Shown: positions 51,937 through 61,760, numbered from the stretch's first letter. The stretch is 64,000 nt of DNA from Caldithrix sp. (GCA_020722685.1 DYKH01000003.1:1-64000); one strand, 5' to 3'. Notes: a model not told the origin generated them from the sequence alone. Numbers and translations are program-made.

Positions 51937-53336
51937 GACACCATCGCAGGCGCAAATGCGTGTGGACGCCGCAGGGGGTCGGTATTCGACTCTACCTCCC
52001 GCACGCGCAGGTTCATCCGGGTGTAGGTGTCCACCAACTCATGAAACGCTTGGGCTACATAGTCCAGCATTGAATCCGTGAGTCCGGGATAAATGCCGAT
52101 CCAAAAGGCATTATTCATGATAAAATCAGAGTTGACCAGCTCGCCCACAACGCGGCATTCAATATCTCTGTAAGCGGGTTGTCGCAACAGATTACCACCG
52201 AACAGCAACCGGGTAGCAATGCGGCGCCCTTCTAAAAACCGGATAACTTGCGTGCGCGTAAAGGGCGCTTCCGGGCGGACGGCCAATGGAAAACCAAACC
52301 AACTCGGTTCACTGCCGGGAGTTGCTTGCGGCAAAATGAAAAACTCCTGCAAGTCTTCCAGACCATCGAAAAGCTTTTCAAAATTGCGCCGGCGCGCCTC
52401 GATGAAAGCAGGCAGCTTTTGCAACTGCGCCACGCCCACTGCAGCCTGCATATCGGTCAGCTTCAGGTTGTAGCCGATGTGGGAGAAGATGTATTTGTGA
52501 TCGTAACCAAGCGGCAAATCACCCAACTGCCAGCTAAAGCGCCTATGACAGGTGTCGTCGTGGCCGGGATCGCACCAGCAGTCGCGGCCCCAGTCACGAA
52601 AGGATTCGACCAGCCTTTTGAGCAACGAGCTGTTGGTGAGCACACAGCCGCCCTCGCCCATCGTGATGTGGTGGGCCGGGTAAAAGCTGGTGGTCGCCAA
52701 ATCGCCAAAGGTGCCGACAGGACGGCCGCGGTGCCTGGCGCCCACGGCGTCGCAGCAGTCTTCGATGAGCCAGAGATTGTGTCGTTTAGCAAAATCAGCC
52801 ACAACATCCACTTCAAACGGATTGCCGAGGGTGTGCGCGGCGATGATCGCTTTGGTACGCTCAGAATAAGCCGCTTCCAATTGGGACACGTCCATGTTGT
52901 AGGTCGGAACGGTGGCATCCAAAAAAACCGGAACCAGCCGGTTTTGGATGATCGGGTTGAGCGTGGTCGGAAAGCCGGCGGCGACGGTAATCACCTCATC
53001 GCCCGGCTTGAGCGCGCGGTCGCCCAGCTTGGGCGAGGTCAAAGCGGAAATGGCCAGCAGATTGGCCGAAGAACCGGAATTGACCAAGATTGCGTGAGCC
53101 AGACCACAATACTCTGCGAATTCTCTCTCGAACCGTTCAGCGTATCTTCCGGTAGTCAGCCAGAAATCCAATGAGGAATCGACCAGGCACTGCAACTCCT
53201 CGGCATCGTAAACCCGGCCGGAGACAGGCACCGGATTCCTTCCGGCGATAAACGGCTGGCTCGATTTCGCAGCAGCATGATATTTCTCGACCAGCTCCAA
53301 TATTTGTTTGCGCAGCATTTCAGCACGCTCAAGCAT
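51933..53336 (-). CDS. rfbH: CDP-6-deoxy-L-threo-D-glycero-4-hexulose-3-dehydrase (RfbH/E1)
   Basis: A 467-residue B6/iron-sulfur enzyme that removes the C3 hydroxyl of CDP-4-keto-6-deoxyglucose. It has the DegT fold but His ([14 protein letters not shown], His 222/223) in place of the PLP lysine, as in E1. The [2Fe-2S] pattern of E1, C-x57-C-x1-C-x7-C, fits exactly at Cys195, Cys253, Cys255 and Cys263 (IEDCCDAVG and [14 protein letters not shown]). Start 53336 has GGGAG seven bases before and overlaps rfbG by eight bases; the frame to 53432 lies inside rfbG. It needs a reductase partner (E3) that is not in the window. Confidence 0.95.
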   Translation of the reverse strand: MLERAEMLRKQILELVEKYHAAAKSSQPFIAGRNPVPVSGRVYDAEELQCLVDSSLDFWLTTGRYAERFEREFAEYCGLAHAILVNSGSSANLLAISALTSPKLGDRALKPGDEVITVAAGFPTTLNPIIQNRLVPVFLDATVPTYNMDVSQLEAAYSERTKAIIAAHTLGNPFEVDVVADFAKRHNLWLIEDCCDAVGARHRGRPVGTFGDLATTSFYPAHHITMGEGGCVLTNSSLLKRLVESFRDWGRDCWCDPGHDDTCHRRFSWQLGDLPLGYDHKYIFSHIGYNLKLTDMQAAVGVAQLQKLPAFIEARRRNFEKLFDGLEDLQEFFILPQATPGSEPSWFGFPLAVRPEAPFTRTQVIRFLEGRRIATRLLFGGNLLRQPAYRDIECRVVGELVNSDFIMNNAFWIGIYPGLTDSMLDYVAQAFHELVDTYTRMNLRVREVESNTDPLRRPHAFAPAMVS

Positions 53337-54318
53337 TAAAAAACTCCCGATACCAGCGAATGGTCTTTTCCAATCCCTCGTCAATGCCAAAAAGCGGTTT
53401 CCAGCCGAGTCGCTCATGCGCTTTAGCGGCACTAAGGTATTGGTGGCGGATTTCGTTGCCGGCTTCGTTGCGCACCTCAGGCTGCAGATTTGAACGCATC
53501 AGCTTGAGAATCTTATCAGTCAGCTCCAGTACCGTCATTTGCACTTCGTTGGAAAAATTGAAAGCCTGACCCGACAAGCTGCGGTCTGCGGCCAGCTTTT
53601 CGGCTAACAGCATGTAGGCCGCAGCGCCGTCTTCTACATAAAAATAATCGCGCTTATACTGACCATCGGAGCGGATGACCGGACGCTGGCCGCGTAAGAC
53701 CGAGCGAATGGTGCCGGGGACGATGCGGTTCCAGTTCAGGTCGCCACCGCCAAAAAAATTGCCGCAGCGGGTGATGACCACGGGAAGCTGATAACTGACC
53801 GCATAGGTGCGTGCGATCAAGTCCGCACAGGATTTGCTGACATCGTAAGGATGCCGCCCTTGCAGGGGCGCGCTCTCGCGGTATGGAAGCTGCTCCTGAT
53901 CCCCGTACGCTTTGTCCGAAGAGGCCGTGACGATCTGCTTGACCATCGGATTACGGCGGCAGGCTTCCAGCAAGGTCCAGGTGCCGGCGATATTGCTTTC
54001 AAAGGTCGAAACGGGATTGCGGTTGGCAATGCCAACGATAGTTTGGGCGGCCAGATGCAGCACGGTATCGATCTCGTACTCGCCCAGCACCCGTTCCAAC
54101 AAGGCCTGATCACGCACGTCGCCACGAACTATTTTCACTTGATTCATCAGTCCGGTGCGCACCAGCTCACACTGCGGCACCCAATCTCGCACCAAGCAAA
54201 CCACGTCAGCTTTGGCAGCCAACAACCGCTTTACCAGCCAGCCGCCGACCAAGCCTGTAGCGCCGGTGATAAACACCGGGCGATCGCGCCAGAATTCGCC
54301 AAGCTTCAAGCTTTCCAC
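53329..54318 (-). CDS. rfbG: CDP-glucose 4,6-dehydratase
   Basis: About 329 residues; extended SDR dehydratase converting CDP-glucose to CDP-4-keto-6-deoxyglucose with bound [22 protein letters not shown] is the nucleotide site, [22 protein letters not shown] the conserved helix, [10 protein letters not shown] the catalytic block and [12 protein letters not shown] the YxxxK motif. [14 protein letters not shown] and QAFNFSN are typical of CDP-glucose dehydratases. A GTG at 54318 was chosen because AGGA lies eight bases before it and it overlaps the rfbF stop; the TTG at 54339 gives a longer overlap without a site. Middle gene of rfbF-rfbG-rfbH. Confidence 0.95.
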   Translation of the reverse strand: MESLKLGEFWRDRPVFITGATGLVGGWLVKRLLAAKADVVCLVRDWVPQCELVRTGLMNQVKIVRGDVRDQALLERVLGEYEIDTVLHLAAQTIVGIANRNPVSTFESNIAGTWTLLEACRRNPMVKQIVTASSDKAYGDQEQLPYRESAPLQGRHPYDVSKSCADLIARTYAVSYQLPVVITRCGNFFGGGDLNWNRIVPGTIRSVLRGQRPVIRSDGQYKRDYFYVEDGAAAYMLLAEKLAADRSLSGQAFNFSNEVQMTVLELTDKILKLMRSNLQPEVRNEAGNEIRHQYLSAAKAHERLGWKPLFGIDEGLEKTIRWYREFFNA

Positions 54319-55070
54319 GGCGCTTGTCCTTCTTGCCAAAGCTTTTCCAGCAGCCGTTTGTCACGCAAAGTGTCCATGCACTGCCAGAAACGGTGATGTT
54401 GGTAGCCTGCTAACTGCCCTTCATGGGCAAGGGTCTCCAATGCATCGGCTTCCAGAATACTGGAATCTCCTTCCAGATAATCGAACAGAGCCGGCTCGAA
54501 GACCATGTAGCCGCCGTTGATCCATCCCTCGCCGATTTGCGGCTTTTCGATGAAATCCTTGATGCGATGCCCATCGAAATTGAGGCCGCCGAAACGCGCC
54601 GGCGGGCGCACGGCCGTCACTGTGCCGATGAGGCCATGCGAGCGATGAAAATCCAACAACGCCTGCAGATCGACGTCGCTCACGCCGTCTCCGTAGGTGA
54701 CCATGAAGGTGCCGTCGCTGAGATACTTTTCCAGTCTTTTGATCCTTCCACCGGTGTAGGTTTCCAGGCCCGTGTCCATAAGGTGAACGATCCAATCCTC
54801 GGAGCGTTTCTTGTGAACGGCCACTTCGCCCTTGCTCAAGTCGACGGTCATGGAGCCATTGAGACGAAAATAATCCATAAAATAATGTTTGATGATGTCG
54901 CCCTTATAGCCCAAGGCAATGTAAAATTCCTTAAAGCCGTAATAGGCGTAGCGTCGCATAATGTGCCAGAGAATCGGCTTGCCGCCGATCTCCACCATGG
55001 GCTTGGGCTTGACTTCAGTTTCTTCCGCCAGGCGCGTGCCTACGCCGCCGGCAAGAATAACGACCTTCAT
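54306..55070 (-). CDS. rfbF: Glucose-1-phosphate cytidylyltransferase
   Basis: A 254-residue sugar-nucleotide transferase making CDP-glucose from glucose-1-phosphate and CTP. The N-terminal [37 protein letters not shown] is the nucleotidyltransferase signature, and [32 protein letters not shown] and [12 protein letters not shown] are specific to the CDP-glucose enzyme. It starts at ATG 55070, overlapping the stop of the TPR gene by four bases. First step of the pathway to CDP-3,6-dideoxyhexoses. Confidence 0.96.
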   Translation of the reverse strand: MKVVILAGGVGTRLAEETEVKPKPMVEIGGKPILWHIMRRYAYYGFKEFYIALGYKGDIIKHYFMDYFRLNGSMTVDLSKGEVAVHKKRSEDWIVHLMDTGLETYTGGRIKRLEKYLSDGTFMVTYGDGVSDVDLQALLDFHRSHGLIGTVTAVRPPARFGGLNFDGHRIKDFIEKPQIGEGWINGGYMVFEPALFDYLEGDSSILEADALETLAHEGQLAGYQHHRFWQCMDTLRDKRLLEKLWQEGQAPWKA

Positions 55071-56104
55071 AGCAGCCTTCCCTGACCTACGGTCCTATTC
55101 ATTGACATTCTATTCAGGCCCGAATTCTCCGAGTCGATTGCAATGGCAAGTCGCCAGATTTCCTCAGCCTTGTCGCGTTGCTTGGATTTTGCATAGCTCT
55201 TTGCCAACAAGTCCAACATCGGCAGGTGTTGTCTTTTCCAGGTGAAATCTTCATCGCTGTTTTCCCGGGAGCTTTCCACAGTCTTTTGCCACTTTTGCAG
55301 AACCTCCGCCGCCTGCCCGAACTTGCCGGTTTGGTAATAAAGCATCCCCAAGTTTTGCATGACGGAAAGATTATCGTTGTCCATTTTCATGGCTTTGAGC
55401 AAATAGGGCTCGGCTTGCTTAAAAAGACCGATGGCAAAAAAGCACTCCCCCAGCTCATTGTAGCTACGGGCGCTATCTTTGTCGATCAATGTCGCCTGCC
55501 GATAATGGGCAATGGCCCGTTCGTAGTTGCCCAGACATTTGTGTATGGCGCCCAAAGCAATATAAAGCTCCGCCACATTGGGGTTCGCAAGAATGGCCAA
55601 TTTGAGAATCTCTTGAGCTTCATCAAGCTCTCCCTTGCTCAAATGGATTTCCGCCAGATGAGCCGCTCCGTGTAAAGAATCCGGACGCAGACGCACCGCG
55701 ACTTGATAGCAGTTTTGTGCCTCGGGCTGATTTCCCAAAGCGAGGTGACAGTCGCCCATCCGTTCATAGATAGCACCGTCCGTTTCCCTTTGCTCTAACG
55801 CGAATCTGTACAGCGACAAGGCCGCCCGATACTTCTCACGATTCTGAAAACGATAGGCGAGACTGGAATACGCTTCAGCCAAGGGTTGGTCGGCGAGTTC
55901 GGAAACGCAGTAACAATGCTCCGGCATCTTCCCTCTGATGCTTTTTTCCGGCCCACTTTTCGTCGGTCGGGAACTCGCCTCAATGGAGCGATGCTCCCGC
56001 TCCAAGAGCTGACGTAGGATTGTCAATGCATCCTGCAAGCTGCCCTGTGAAATAGATGGACTGCTTTTATCCAGGGCTATCCGCTCATCCATTGAAGGTA
56101 TCAT
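55067..56104 (-). CDS. TPR-repeat protein between flagellar and sugar genes
   Basis: A 345-residue protein of at least seven tetratricopeptide repeats (from about residue 75), with clear A/G-x-x-Y/F motifs such as AYSSLAYRFQNREKYRAALSLYRFALEQ, GDCHLALGNQPEAQNCYQVAVRLRPDS and NLGMLYYQTGKFGQAAEVLQ. The first 70 residues are polar. No signal peptide is evident. TPR proteins are scaffolds. Its stop overlaps the rfbF ATG, and the flagellar hook-associated genes end about 340 bases upstream, so it may organise or link the modification enzymes. Exact partners are unknown. Confidence 0.88.
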   Translation of the reverse strand: MIPSMDERIALDKSSPSISQGSLQDALTILRQLLEREHRSIEASSRPTKSGPEKSIRGKMPEHCYCVSELADQPLAEAYSSLAYRFQNREKYRAALSLYRFALEQRETDGAIYERMGDCHLALGNQPEAQNCYQVAVRLRPDSLHGAAHLAEIHLSKGELDEAQEILKLAILANPNVAELYIALGAIHKCLGNYERAIAHYRQATLIDKDSARSYNELGECFFAIGLFKQAEPYLLKAMKMDNDNLSVMQNLGMLYYQTGKFGQAAEVLQKWQKTVESSRENSDEDFTWKRQHLPMLDLLAKSYAKSKQRDKAEEIWRLAIAIDSENSGLNRMSMNRTVGQGRLL

Positions 56105-56442
56105 TCACCACTTCCTCCAGCAACCCAATACCTTATAAACTTACTTTCCGTCCCGAGCTCCATTTGCCGGACCGACCATCACACCGTTCAGTATCGTCAA
56201 CAAAAGATGAGCCATGTTCCCGCAATTGTGGACTCCAAAGAAAGAAATCCGACAAGTCAGTTCTGTACCTGCAGGGTTGGTCTGTAACCAAATGAGCTTG
56301 ACACTGAGCCGGCCACTCTTACCCCAACTCAAAAAAACGCAGGAACGCGTCCAATTGTCACCACCACACCTGCCGCCCTCACCCTCAATTCTTGAGGGTA
56401 TTCAGCACCCTCAACCTCGCAGACGCGTTCCTACTAAGTCCA
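56105..56442. other. Gap after flgL: hairpin pair and possible gene remnant
   Basis: About 340 bases. Near its flgL side are three TTGAGGGT/ACCCTCAA words (56381-56414). A frame at 56141-56332 on the minus strand (KLIWLQTNPAGTELTCRISFFGVH) reads like a decayed piece of protein, perhaps PilZ-like, with only a TTG start and no ribosome site. csrA and fliW, often found here, are absent. Confidence 0.45.
56381..56414. promoter_or_regulatory. Mutually exclusive hairpins downstream of flgL
   Basis: ACCCTCAA (56381-56388), TTGAGGGT (56392-56399) and ACCCTCAA (56407-56414). The middle word can pair perfectly with either neighbour, giving two alternative stems, but no T run follows. Regulatory meaning is speculative. 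Confidence 0.4.
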
Positions 56443-57558
56443 CTATTGGAGAAAATCCAAGAGACTCAATTGCATAATCTTTGAACCGGCCTGTAGGCTG
56501 GCCTCATAGGTCGCTTCCAGCGCCTGATATTTGACAGCGGTTTCCGTCATATCGGCGTCTTCAATGGCAGAACGATAGTTTTCCAAATGCAGCCTGAGCG
56601 CGTCCAGCTCATCCGCCGCTTCGTTCATGCGAGCATACTTGAGCGCATTGATGCCGGCAAAACGGTTCACCTGGTCGCGGCCCGCTTTCAAATCCGCCGC
56701 CGCGGCTCGTATGGCCTCGCTATCCCCCCTTACCAAGGCGTTCTTCAAATTCACTAACGTCTGAAAGATGTCCACCCCCTCTACAAACGCCTCCTCGCCG
56801 GAAGTGTTGATCTGCACGGTTTCGTTGTGCATCAACTGGCGCATCACTTTGCCGTCGGTCCCGGCAGAGTTGGTAGCTAATACCGTTTTCTCATCTGTCT
56901 GATAAGAAATGCGGAAGGTCGTCGCGTCGGCCATGGCCCCGGTGGATAAAGCCGTGACCGTACCCCGTTCTCGGTCGATCCGGTAATCCACGTTTTCGAC
57001 GTAGGTCGTCAAACCGTCCTCAGAGGTGACAGTAATCGTAGCGGAGGAAATTCCCGTATGTGCCAGATTGACGGCAGTATCCCAGTCGGAGATAAAGGAC
57101 TCTTCACTAACGACGTTCGAAAGGGAGAAAGGCGGCGAATCCAAGGCGGTACCTCCGAAAAGGTATCTGTTGCCGGACTTTTGATTTGCGTCTGCGACAA
57201 CCGATTCCAGGATGTCCTGAACTTGGGTGATTTGCATTTGCAACGTCTGCGCATCCATCGAGTTGGCGGCTTCGGAGGCGATCGCCCGGGCCGTATTCAC
57301 GCTTTCCGAGATGGCATTCAATGAAGTTTCGGTCAAGCTGAGCCAGAGCTTGGCATCGTCAATGTTCTTTTGATAGCGACTCACCTGAGTCAGCGCCTTA
57401 TTGAGGCCTAAGACTTGTTCGGCGCCAATTGGATCGTCGGAGCTTTTATGCAAACGCTTGCCGGTGGCAAGGTCCAAAAGGTTTTCCGTCTGCAACTCCT
57501 TCATCCGGTTGAAATTCGTCAGCAAATTCTCGATGTTGAGTCTTTCTGTCACTCGCAT
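56443..57558 (-). CDS. flgL: Flagellar hook-associated protein 3 (hook-filament junction)
   Basis: A 371-residue flagellin-like junction protein. The N-terminal helix MRVTERLNIENLLTNFNRMKEL and GKRLHKSSDDPIGAEQVLGLNKAL (the DDPxxA block) and the C-terminal helices, AEDELDALRL-like NEAADELDALRLHLENYRSAIEDADMTETAVKYQALEATYEASL, are those of FlgL. Central region (about 150-290) is beta-rich: GNRYLFGGT and FRISYQTDEK. Length is usual (300-400). AAGGA lies nine bases before ATG. It follows flgK by 113 bases in the flagellar array. Confidence 0.95.
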   Translation of the reverse strand: MRVTERLNIENLLTNFNRMKELQTENLLDLATGKRLHKSSDDPIGAEQVLGLNKALTQVSRYQKNIDDAKLWLSLTETSLNAISESVNTARAIASEAANSMDAQTLQMQITQVQDILESVVADANQKSGNRYLFGGTALDSPPFSLSNVVSEESFISDWDTAVNLAHTGISSATITVTSEDGLTTYVENVDYRIDRERGTVTALSTGAMADATTFRISYQTDEKTVLATNSAGTDGKVMRQLMHNETVQINTSGEEAFVEGVDIFQTLVNLKNALVRGDSEAIRAAAADLKAGRDQVNRFAGINALKYARMNEAADELDALRLHLENYRSAIEDADMTETAVKYQALEATYEASLQAGSKIMQLSLLDFLQ

Positions 57559-57671
57559 TGGCGTTATCCTTGCGCCCTTTCAGCGTCATTTCGATTGATT
57601 GTCATTCGATAGAAATCGCCTACCGGTTCACTTGTGTGCTTCAGCACTCCCCAGCCGCTCTATCAATCGGC

Positions 57672-59042
57672 TTAGACCATGTTCAAAATCGTTTGTGCCA
57701 TCTCATCGGCCATGCTCACCAATTTCGCCGTCGCTTGATAGGCGCGTTGGTATTTAATGAGATTGGTCATTTCCTCATCCAAAGAGACGCCCATCTCTGA
57801 CTCCCGCTGATTCTCCAACTGTTGCACCATGAGGCTTTGTCCTTGACTGAAAGAAGTCGCTTCCTGCATCAAGCTGCCGATCTCACCAATCATGCCGCCA
57901 TAGAAATTGGCAAAAGTCAAGGTGCTGTTAGCGGCTTTGTTCTCTTGCTGGAGCTGGCTAATCGCCAAAGCAATGTCGCCGTTTCCTTGTTGAGCATTGC
58001 TGGAGGCGGCAATCTTGCGACTGTCGGCGGCTATCTGCGAATCGATTCTCATGTCCGCGGCGCCGGTGACAGTGGAAGCGAAAAAGCTCAATCCTGTATG
58101 CCCATTGAGTCCATACCCGGTGGCGTGTACTTCATTCACTCCATTGGCAATATCGACCGCCAGCTCGTCCAGCTTGGTCGAATACTTGCCAATGACATTG
58201 TCGCGCAAATCCATCAAGGCGCCCAAGCTGCCGTTGTTTATAGTAACGAGCCGGTCGGCATCTGACCAACTTAACTGGGTGAGGCTCGTATCCGACCGAG
58301 TCCCGCGCAATTCCGTCGCATTGGTCTTTTCTAGAAATACTTTTCCGTCCAAGCTCAGCATCACTTGGCCGGCATCATTTTCCACAACTTGGACATTCGC
58401 AAGATGGCTTAGCCGATCCAAAAGTCGATCCCGTTGGTCGAGCAAATCAGCAGCGCCTTGCGCATTGGCACCGAACGTGCTGAGCCGTCCGTTCAATTGC
58501 GCCAGTTGTTTGGTCAGCGAATTGAACTCGTCCACTTGGCCGCTCACTTCGCTGTCGAGGCTCCTTTGCAGATCGGTCAGTTTGTCGTTCAGGTAGTTGA
58601 ACTTTAGTGCCAAGGTCCTACCCTTGGACAAAACCGCATCACGAGCGACCATATTGTCTGGAGCATTGGCTAAATCCTGCCAGGAATCAAAGAAGGCGTT
58701 GATGGCTGCTCCCAGACCCGTATCCGACGGCTCACCAAAAGCATCTTCAAGCTGGGATAATTTCGTTTCCATGGTTTCCCACCAACCCAAAGATTGATCC
58801 TGGGCACGAAGCTGGGCGTCAATGTACTGATCGCGTATTCGTTTCACACCGATGACGTCAACTCCGGCGCCCATCGCGCTCGGGCCCCATAGCGCCGGCT
58901 GCGAGGTCCCCAATTCGGCTCGCTGCCGCGAATACCCTTCGGTGGTCGCATTGGCAATGTTATGGCCGGTAGTATTCAGCCCCGCCTGCTGGGCAAACAA
59001 ACCGCTACGGGCAATATTCAACAAGTCTCTAATGCCGAACAA
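57672..59042 (-). CDS. flgK: Flagellar hook-associated protein 1
   Basis: A 456-residue hook-filament junction protein. N-terminal FGIRDLLNIARSGLFAQQAGLNTTGHNIANATTEGYSRQRAEL is the flagellar rod/hook family signature; the C-terminus, with MGVSLDEEMTNLIKYQRAYQATAKLVSMADEMAQTILNMV, is the matching helical end. TTG at 59042 was chosen as start because GGAGA lies six bases before it; a TTG four codons upstream lacks a site. Between residues 90 and 380 there are coiled-coil and beta regions, about the usual length. Gene order flgN-flgK-flgL is the standard one. Confidence 0.95.
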   Translation of the reverse strand: MFGIRDLLNIARSGLFAQQAGLNTTGHNIANATTEGYSRQRAELGTSQPALWGPSAMGAGVDVIGVKRIRDQYIDAQLRAQDQSLGWWETMETKLSQLEDAFGEPSDTGLGAAINAFFDSWQDLANAPDNMVARDAVLSKGRTLALKFNYLNDKLTDLQRSLDSEVSGQVDEFNSLTKQLAQLNGRLSTFGANAQGAADLLDQRDRLLDRLSHLANVQVVENDAGQVMLSLDGKVFLEKTNATELRGTRSDTSLTQLSWSDADRLVTINNGSLGALMDLRDNVIGKYSTKLDELAVDIANGVNEVHATGYGLNGHTGLSFFASTVTGAADMRIDSQIAADSRKIAASSNAQQGNGDIALAISQLQQENKAANSTLTFANFYGGMIGEIGSLMQEATSFSQGQSLMVQQLENQRESEMGVSLDEEMTNLIKYQRAYQATAKLVSMADEMAQTILNMV

Positions 59043-59180
59043 GTTTTTCTCCAAGTACTGCGAACTAATCCCCGTAGATCCATAAGCTCAATCTGACCGG
59101 GGATGCCTCCGGCCGATCGTGAATAGCGTTCGTTAGCTTTGATTCGCGGTAGATAGCTTGGGCCATGGGAATTGGCCGCG

Positions 59181-59735
59181 CTAAGCCACTTCCAAAACAG
59201 TCGATAACCTTTTCCTGCTGGGCACAGCGCCATCTATGCCGTAGCCCCCGGACTTGTTCATCTCCTGATAAATAAGCTGCAATTGATCGTTGACGCAACC
59301 GATGGAATTCTGCAAAAGATACAACGTCGCCCCATTGGACGCCCTGATCTTTTTTAAGATGGCTTGCAGGGCGCCGCGCAGCTCCCTCAGCCTTTCCGCA
59401 TATTGCTCACTGACGATCGGGATCACTTGTTCCAACGACTGTAGCTCTTTGCTGGAACGAAAATGTGCCGCGCCTTCCAGCAGCTTTGCATTTCTGCGAA
59501 GCGAACAATCCCTGGCCTTGGCCATTACTCCTTCGGCTGTCTGATTACACTTGGTCAAGCGCAATATGTCTCGATCAATCAGGGCACTTTGCTGGGCTTT
59601 TAGCTCATTGAGAAATGTCCGGTACGCGATGATCTCATTCTGGGTCAAAGCAATGAGCTCTTCGATCCAAGCCTGTTCGTCGATGTTATCTGGTGGTTCT
59701 GGATGCATATACCTAATCTGCTGCAAATGAGTCAT
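59181..59735 (-). CDS. flgN: Flagellar export chaperone FlgN
   Basis: A 184-residue all-helical cytoplasmic protein matching the FlgN family by its pattern: WIEELIALTQNEIIAYRTFLNELKAQQSALIDRDILRLTKCNQ, then two long helices with Arg/Leu/Glu heptads and a C-terminal LYLLQNSIGCVNDQLQLIYQ. FlgN binds the C-terminal helices of FlgK and FlgL. Its start overlaps the flgJ stop by four bases and it is followed by flgK, its client, as in many bacteria. Sequence conservation of the family is low, so context carries weight. Confidence 0.85.
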   Translation of the reverse strand: MTHLQQIRYMHPEPPDNIDEQAWIEELIALTQNEIIAYRTFLNELKAQQSALIDRDILRLTKCNQTAEGVMAKARDCSLRRNAKLLEGAAHFRSSKELQSLEQVIPIVSEQYAERLRELRGALQAILKKIRASNGATLYLLQNSIGCVNDQLQLIYQEMNKSGGYGIDGAVPSRKRLSTVLEVA

Positions 59736-60613
59736 AAATTCTCTGCTCCATCCGCCCCCAGCAAATTTTTAAATTGCTCGGCGAAGGACAGAACCTGGGT
59801 TACATAATTTCTTGTTTCCGTGAATGGCGGAATGCCATGATACTTTTCAACGTTGCCCGGCCCGGCGTTATAGGCGGCCAAGGCGTTCTTCCAATCACCA
59901 TCGAACCGATCCAGTTGCTCGCGCAAGTAGCGGGCGCCGGCCATGATGTTTTGATACGGGTCGAATGAATTCTGCACGCCCAAATCGGCGGCTGTCGCGT
60001 CCATGAGCTGCATCAAGCCTTTGGCTCCGACCTTGGAAACAGCTTGAGGATCTCCGGCGGATTCTTGAGCAATGACGCCATAGATCAAGTGCGGCGGCAA
60101 CCCGTATTTTTGAGCGGCAGCCTGCACCCAATGATGAAATTCCCTGATACGGTCGAAGACCGGCTGGCTGGCCACAGTTGTTGCCCGCATGGCCGCAGGT
60201 TGAATCGAAAACCTCTCGGCCCGGATCGGCTCGGACTTTTGGAGTTTTGCCGTAGAATGGCCTAATACTGCTTTGCGAATGGAAATGGAGCCTTGCTCCC
60301 TCGAGCTTCCATTGGCGATTCTTTCCGATAGTTGATCGAACAGCGCTTTGCCGATTCCCAATCCTCCCGACTCGGCCAACTTTTCCGAAACCTTTTCCTC
60401 GAACAAGCCTCGATACAAATCCGCGCCAAATCCATTGCCAAAAATAGAATCCTCTTCCGAGCTCTCGCGCACGGACTTTAGCATTTTGGCAATAAAAATG
60501 GCTTCAAAGTCCGCGCAGGCTTTGCGCAATTGCTCGACCTTTTTGGCGTTTGCCGAGCCTGATAAATCAGGCTTGACGGGGATGAAGCCCGGTTTTACGG
60601 ATTCGATGCTCAT
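59732..60613 (-). CDS. flgJ: FlgJ-like rod-binding protein fused to SLT lytic transglycosylase
   Basis: A 293-residue two-domain protein. Residues 25-100 are the rod-binding (FlgJ N-terminal) domain: ACADFEAIFIAKMLKSVRES and GNGFGADLYRGLFEEKVSEKLAESGGLGIGKALFDQL. Residues about 155-285 are a lytic transglycosylase SLT domain with catalytic Glu in IYGVIAQESAGDPQAVS, then GAKGLMQLMDATAADLGV and ALAAYNAGPGNVEKY. Enterobacterial FlgJ has a GH73 muramidase there; an SLT version is known in other phyla. It cuts peptidoglycan for the rod. GGA lies six bases before ATG 60613. Confidence 0.93.
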   Translation of the reverse strand: MSIESVKPGFIPVKPDLSGSANAKKVEQLRKACADFEAIFIAKMLKSVRESSEEDSIFGNGFGADLYRGLFEEKVSEKLAESGGLGIGKALFDQLSERIANGSSREQGSISIRKAVLGHSTAKLQKSEPIRAERFSIQPAAMRATTVASQPVFDRIREFHHWVQAAAQKYGLPPHLIYGVIAQESAGDPQAVSKVGAKGLMQLMDATAADLGVQNSFDPYQNIMAGARYLREQLDRFDGDWKNALAAYNAGPGNVEKYHGIPPFTETRNYVTQVLSFAEQFKNLLGADGAENL

Positions 60614-60623
60614 TTTTTCCGGC

Positions 60624-61760
60624 CTACATAATGATCAGCTTGGCTTGCAGTGAGCCGGCGCTCTTCAGAGCTTGAAATATGGCAATAATGTCGCGCGGCG
60701 AAACTTGCAAATTGTTGAGCATGGCCGCCAAATCTTCCACGTTGGCCATGCCGCTGAGGACGGCCACACTGGCGCCTTTATCCTCCATCACCTGAGTGGT
60801 GGTTTGCGGCACGACCACGGTAGAACCGCCGGATAACGCGGGCGGCTGCGATACGAAGGGCACCGAACTGACTTTGATGGTCAGATTGCCATGCGCCACC
60901 GCCGCCGGAGACAAGCGAACATGTTGGCCGACGACCACGGTGCCGGTGCGCTCATTGATCACGACGCGGGCTTCTTGATCGGCCTCCACCTCCAAGCTTT
61001 CCAGCTTGGATACCAAGGACATCGCTTGCTCAGCGTCCGCCAATTGCACCACCACCCGTCCGGGATCGGCCGGCTTGGCCATTTGCGAGCCAATGCCGGC
61101 GTTGATCGCCTCAGCGATGCGCACCGCGGAGGTAAAGTCCGGCTCGCGCAAAAGCAGCTCAAGATTCTGCTCCTGCAGAAAGGTCGATTGCAACCCCCGC
61201 TCGATGATGGCGCCTCCCGGCACTCGCCCGGCCAAAGCAAAGTTCTTGCGCAGGCGCTCGCCGCTCATGGTCTCGATGTTAAAGCCGCCAATACTAACCG
61301 GACCTTGAGCATGGGCATACACCTGACTGTCCTGCCCGATCAAGGGAGTTGACAAAAGCGTTCCTCCTTCCAAGCTGGTGGCATCCCCCATGGAGGAAAC
61401 CACGACGTCCACTTTGCTGCCAACCTGGGCAAAGGGTGAAATATCAGCCGTGATCATCACCGAGGCGACATTGCGCATGCCCAGATCGTTTTGCGGCAGG
61501 TTCATGCCAAACTTTAGCATCATGTTTCGAACAGCTTGGACAGTCATTGCAGAACGGCGCGAATCGCCGGTTCCGTTCAGCCCGACCACCAAGCTGTAAC
61601 CGATGAGCTGTTGTTCGCTCATGCCCTTGATTTCCACCAAGTCTTTGATTCGGGAAGCGGCTTTCGCATCGGCTGAAGCAAAAAGGTTGAACGCTGCCCA
61701 CAGGCACACTACGAACATGCTTTTGGCAAGAAGGGGATTTTGTCGATAAAAGTGCTGCAT
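60624..61760 (-). CDS. flgI: Flagellar P-ring protein
   Basis: A 378-residue periplasmic P-ring subunit. Signal peptide in the first 34 residues (SMFVVCLWAAFNLFASADAKA). The mature part has SRIKDLVEIKGMSEQQLIGYSLVVGLNGTGDS, MMLKFGMNLPQ, VASVMITADISPFAQVGSKVDVVVSSMGDATSLEGG and the late ISPRD-like QVSPRDIIAIFQALKSAGSLQAKLIIM, all FlgI landmarks. It forms the ring around the rod in peptidoglycan, so the cell has a Gram-negative envelope. It stands 64 bases after flgH. Confidence 0.97.
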   Translation of the reverse strand: MQHFYRQNPLLAKSMFVVCLWAAFNLFASADAKAASRIKDLVEIKGMSEQQLIGYSLVVGLNGTGDSRRSAMTVQAVRNMMLKFGMNLPQNDLGMRNVASVMITADISPFAQVGSKVDVVVSSMGDATSLEGGTLLSTPLIGQDSQVYAHAQGPVSIGGFNIETMSGERLRKNFALAGRVPGGAIIERGLQSTFLQEQNLELLLREPDFTSAVRIAEAINAGIGSQMAKPADPGRVVVQLADAEQAMSLVSKLESLEVEADQEARVVINERTGTVVVGQHVRLSPAAVAHGNLTIKVSSVPFVSQPPALSGGSTVVVPQTTTQVMEDKGASVAVLSGMANVEDLAAMLNNLQVSPRDIIAIFQALKSAGSLQAKLIIM

